In this document: positions 5,624 through 7,945 of the stretch, piece by piece
Position numbering within the stretch: position 1 is the stretch's first letter
Layout of the letters: each line of letters begins with the position of its first letter
Assembly (NCBI GenBank): GCA_947474715.1
Contig: CANJJT010000137.1
Span: forward strand, 1 to 7,945
Origin: CAIYPG01 sp903864555
GTDB lineage: Bacteria; Pseudomonadota; Gammaproteobacteria; Burkholderiales; SG8-39
DNA: 7,945 bases
Reading direction: 5' to 3'
Made by a program: the position numbers and the translations under genes
Notes under the pieces: model-generated
Seen by the model: only the letters and a program-made list of their open reading frames with translations
Told to the model about the DNA's origin: nothing
Databases searched by the model: none

Positions 5624-7945
5624 AGATAAGCGGCACGAACCACCCGGTGAGCTGCGCCAGCGGGCCGACGCGGCCTTGCTGAAACAGGCCGCTCAGGTGC
5701 CGGAAAACCTCGATGCATTATCGCCAGAAACAGCGCGGCGGACGCTGCACGATCTGCGCGTGCATCAGATCGAGCTGGAGATGCAGAACGAGGAGCTGCG
5801 CCGCACGCAGACCGAACTGGACAAGGCGCGCTCGCGCTATTTCGACCTCTATGACCTGGCGCCAGTGGGCTATTGCAGCGTCAGCGAGGCGGGGCTGATC
5901 GTCGAGACCAACCTCAAGGCGGCCGCCCTGTTCGGCGTGGTGCGCAAAGCACTGCTTGCGCAGCCGTTCACCCGCTTCATCCTCAAGGAAGACCAGGACC
6001 TCTACTACCTGCAAAGGAAGCAGCTCCTCGAGACCTGCGTGCCATGCTCGTTCGAGCTGCGCATGGTGAGGCATGCCGGCGCGCCGTTCTGGGCGCAGAT
6101 AGCGGCCACGGTCGCGCCGGACGAGGGCGGCGTGACCGTACTGCGCATTGTGCTGAGTGACATCAGCCAGTCCAAAAACAGCCAGGCCCATGACAAAGAA
6201 AGCAAAGACCGGGAGCTTGCCAGCGCGAACGCCGCCCTCGAATCCCAGCTCCAGTCAGAGTTGGCGGCGCTCAACCTGCTGGAGGACGCCGTCGTAGCTC
6301 GCACCGAAGCCGAAGTAATGGCGGCTGCCCTCGCAGCCAGCGAGGCGCGAAGCCACGCCATCACCCAGTCCGCCGTAGAGGCCATCATCAGCTCCGACAG
6401 CACGGGCAATATCGCCGGCTGGAACAATGGCGCGCAGCGCATGTTCGGCTACGCCGAAGCGCAGGTCATGGGGCAGCCCGTGACAATGTTGATGCCACAG
6501 CGCTACCGTGAAGCGCATCTAGCGGGAATGGATCGCATGCGCGCCGGCGAGGCGATCCGCCACTTCGACAAGATCATTGAAATGCACGGACTGCGCCAGG
6601 ACGGCAGCGAGTTTCCAATCGAATTCTCGCTTGGAAGATGGGAGGCGAAGGAGGGCTGGTTCATCACCGCCATCATGAGCGACATCAGCGAGCGCCGGGC
6701 CGCCGAAAATCAGCTGCGCAAACTGTCGCAGGCGGTGGAACAAAGCCCGGAGAGCATTGTCATCACCGATGTCAATGCGCACATCGAATACGTCAATCAG
6801 GCCTTCCTCGATTCGACCGGCTACAACCGCGAGGAACTGCTCGGCAAGAACCCTCGGGTGCTGAACTCGGGCAAGACGCCGCCCGAGACCTATGCCGAGA
6901 TGTGGAGTGAACTGAGTAACGGCCTGCCGTGGAAGGGCCATTTGCACAACCGCAAAAAAGACGGTAGTGAATATGACGAGTTCGCCATCATCACGCCGCT
7001 GCGCGGGGCCGACGGGGCCGTGACGCACTACGTGGGGGTGAAGGACGACATCACCGAGAAGAGACGCATCAGCGAGGAACTCGACCGGCATCGCTTTCAC
7101 CTTGAAGCGCTTGTAGAAACGCGTACAGCAGAGCTGGAGGTCGCGCGCCAGCGGGCCGAAGCGGCCAACGTGGCCAACAGCACCTTCCTCGCCAACATGA
7201 GCCACGAGATCCGCACGCCGATGAACGCGATCATCGGCCTGTCGCATCTGCTGCGGCGTTCCGGGGCGACGCCGGAACAGACCGCACGGCTGGACAAGAT
7301 CGACGGTGCCGGGCGGCACCTGCTTTCCATCATCAACGACATCCTCGACCTGTCAAAAATCGAGGCCGACCGGCTGCAACTAGAGAGAACCGACTTCCAC
7401 CTCGGCACCGTGCTTGACGCGGTGGCCGCCATGATTGGCGAAGCGGCGCGCGACAAGGGACTGCAGGTCACAATCGACGCCGATGCGGTTCCGGTCTGGC
7501 TGCATGGCGACCCGATGCGGCTGCGCCAGGCGCTGCTCAACTACGCCGGCAACGCCGTCAAGTTCACGGCCAAAGGCTCGATCGCGCTGCGCGCGCGCCT
7601 GATCGAGGATAGCGGCGACAAAATTCTGGTTCGCTTCGAAGTCGAGGACACCGGCATCGGCATTGCGGAGGGCACGATCGGCCGGCTGTTCCAGGCCTTC
7701 GAGCAGGGCGACGCCTCGACCGCGCGCCAATTCGGCGGCAGCGGCCTCGGACTGGCGATCAGCCGGCGTCTGGCGCGCCTGATGGGCGGCGATGTCGGCG
7801 CGAACAGCGCACTCAGCCAGGGCAGCACCTTCTGGTTCACCGCCCGCCTCGAGCGCGGCCACGGCGCGATGCCCGCAAACCCGGTGATGACCGACGTGTC
7901 GGGCGCCGAGGCCGAGGTGCGCCTGCGCCACAGCGGCGCGCGGCT
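5613..7945 (+). CDS. Soluble PAS-PAS-PAS sensor histidine kinase, probably hybrid (3' end outside window)
   Basis: 777 codons, open to the right edge. No membrane helix. An N-terminal helix/coil at 36-75 contains the recurrent VHQIELEMQNEELRR block and leads into PAS1 (76-185, YDLAPVGY start). A coil with LAALNLLED at 217-225 follows, then PAS2 (247-360), PAS3 (371-482), a coil, and the DHp domain with phospho-acceptor H531 in MSHEIRTPMN. The ATPase domain has N647 (N box), D679 in DTGIGI (G1), an F-box-like LFQAFEQGD and GGSGLGL at 708-714 (G2), so it should be an active HisKA-type kinase. After it, EAEVRLRHSGAR resembles the usual lead-in to a receiver domain, so I expect at least one REC just beyond the window. 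The start ATG 5613 has GAAGG 6 bases upstream, inside the small ORF. It is the only kinase in the window and the natural partner of the two kinase-less receptors. Confidence 0.94.
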   Translation, partial: MSGKDKRHEPPGELRQRADAALLKQAAQVPENLDALSPETARRTLHDLRVHQIELEMQNEELRRTQTELDKARSRYFDLYDLAPVGYCSVSEAGLIVETNLKAAALFGVVRKALLAQPFTRFILKEDQDLYYLQRKQLLETCVPCSFELRMVRHAGAPFWAQIAATVAPDEGGVTVLRIVLSDISQSKNSQAHDKESKDRELASANAALESQLQSELAALNLLEDAVVARTEAEVMAAALAASEARSHAITQSAVEAIISSDSTGNIAGWNNGAQRMFGYAEAQVMGQPVTMLMPQRYREAHLAGMDRMRAGEAIRHFDKIIEMHGLRQDGSEFPIEFSLGRWEAKEGWFITAIMSDISERRAAENQLRKLSQAVEQSPESIVITDVNAHIEYVNQAFLDSTGYNREELLGKNPRVLNSGKTPPETYAEMWSELSNGLPWKGHLHNRKKDGSEYDEFAIITPLRGADGAVTHYVGVKDDITEKRRISEELDRHRFHLEALVETRTAELEVARQRAEAANVANSTFLANMSHEIRTPMNAIIGLSHLLRRSGATPEQTARLDKIDGAGRHLLSIINDILDLSKIEADRLQLERTDFHLGTVLDAVAAMIGEAARDKGLQVTIDADAVPVWLHGDPMRLRQALLNYAGNAVKFTAKGSIALRARLIEDSGDKILVRFEVEDTGIGIAEGTIGRLFQAFEQGDASTARQFGGSGLGLAISRRLARLMGGDVGANSALSQGSTFWFTARLERGHGAMPANPVMTDVSGAEAEVRLRHSGAR

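Noticed and set aside
6723..7058. LOV-type light sensor in the kinase's third PAS domain
   Set aside because: The region reads GKNPRVLNSGK where a LOV domain needs the NCRFLQ-type cysteine motif; no flavin-binding cysteine is present.
5718..7319. Several - strand open frames opposite the kinase gene (157 and 266 codons among them)
   Set aside because: The + strand frame is continuous and carries intact PAS, DHp and ATPase motifs; the opposite frames have no domain features.

Overview
This window is a signal-transduction locus from a GC-rich proteobacterium. The HD-GYP fragment and the 'VHQIELEMQNEELR' and 'LNLLED' linker styles look most like a betaproteobacterium (Nitrosomonadales or Rhodocyclales type). 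That placement is an inference from family resemblance, not a search result.

Layout on the + strand: (1) the 3' end of an HD-GYP c-di-GMP phosphodiesterase gene (1-455); (2) a membrane receptor with a periplasmic dCache domain, HAMP and PAS but no kinase (452-2218); (3) a larger receptor (3033-5480) with six extra N-terminal membrane helices, then dCache, HAMP and PAS, again with no output domain; (4) a 48-residue small ORF (5477-5623); (5) a soluble PAS-PAS-PAS histidine kinase (from 5613, running off the window) whose last visible residues look like the lead-in to a receiver domain. Junctions are tight: 4-base GTGA/ATGA overlaps after the HD-GYP gene and after the second receptor, and an 11-base overlap into the kinase. 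This points to one co-translated operon.

Between the two receptors, on the - strand, sits a two-gene cassette (2924 to 2317) encoding a DUF433-family antitoxin-like protein and a DUF5615 PIN-like toxin-like protein. It has its own strong ribosome binding site and opposes the operon. A 9-bp perfect inverted repeat lies over the toxin stop codon.

Suggested logic (inference): both receptors end in the same roughly 42-residue module (29 of 42 identical by eye) instead of a kinase, so they probably pass their signal in trans. The obvious partner is the downstream soluble hybrid kinase, which has no membrane segment but has an N-terminal coil. The kinase, or an HD-GYP response regulator at the left edge, would then connect periplasmic ligand sensing to c-di-GMP turnover. 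No intergenic stretch exceeds about 110 bases. No RNA genes, CRISPR arrays or insertion sequences were seen.
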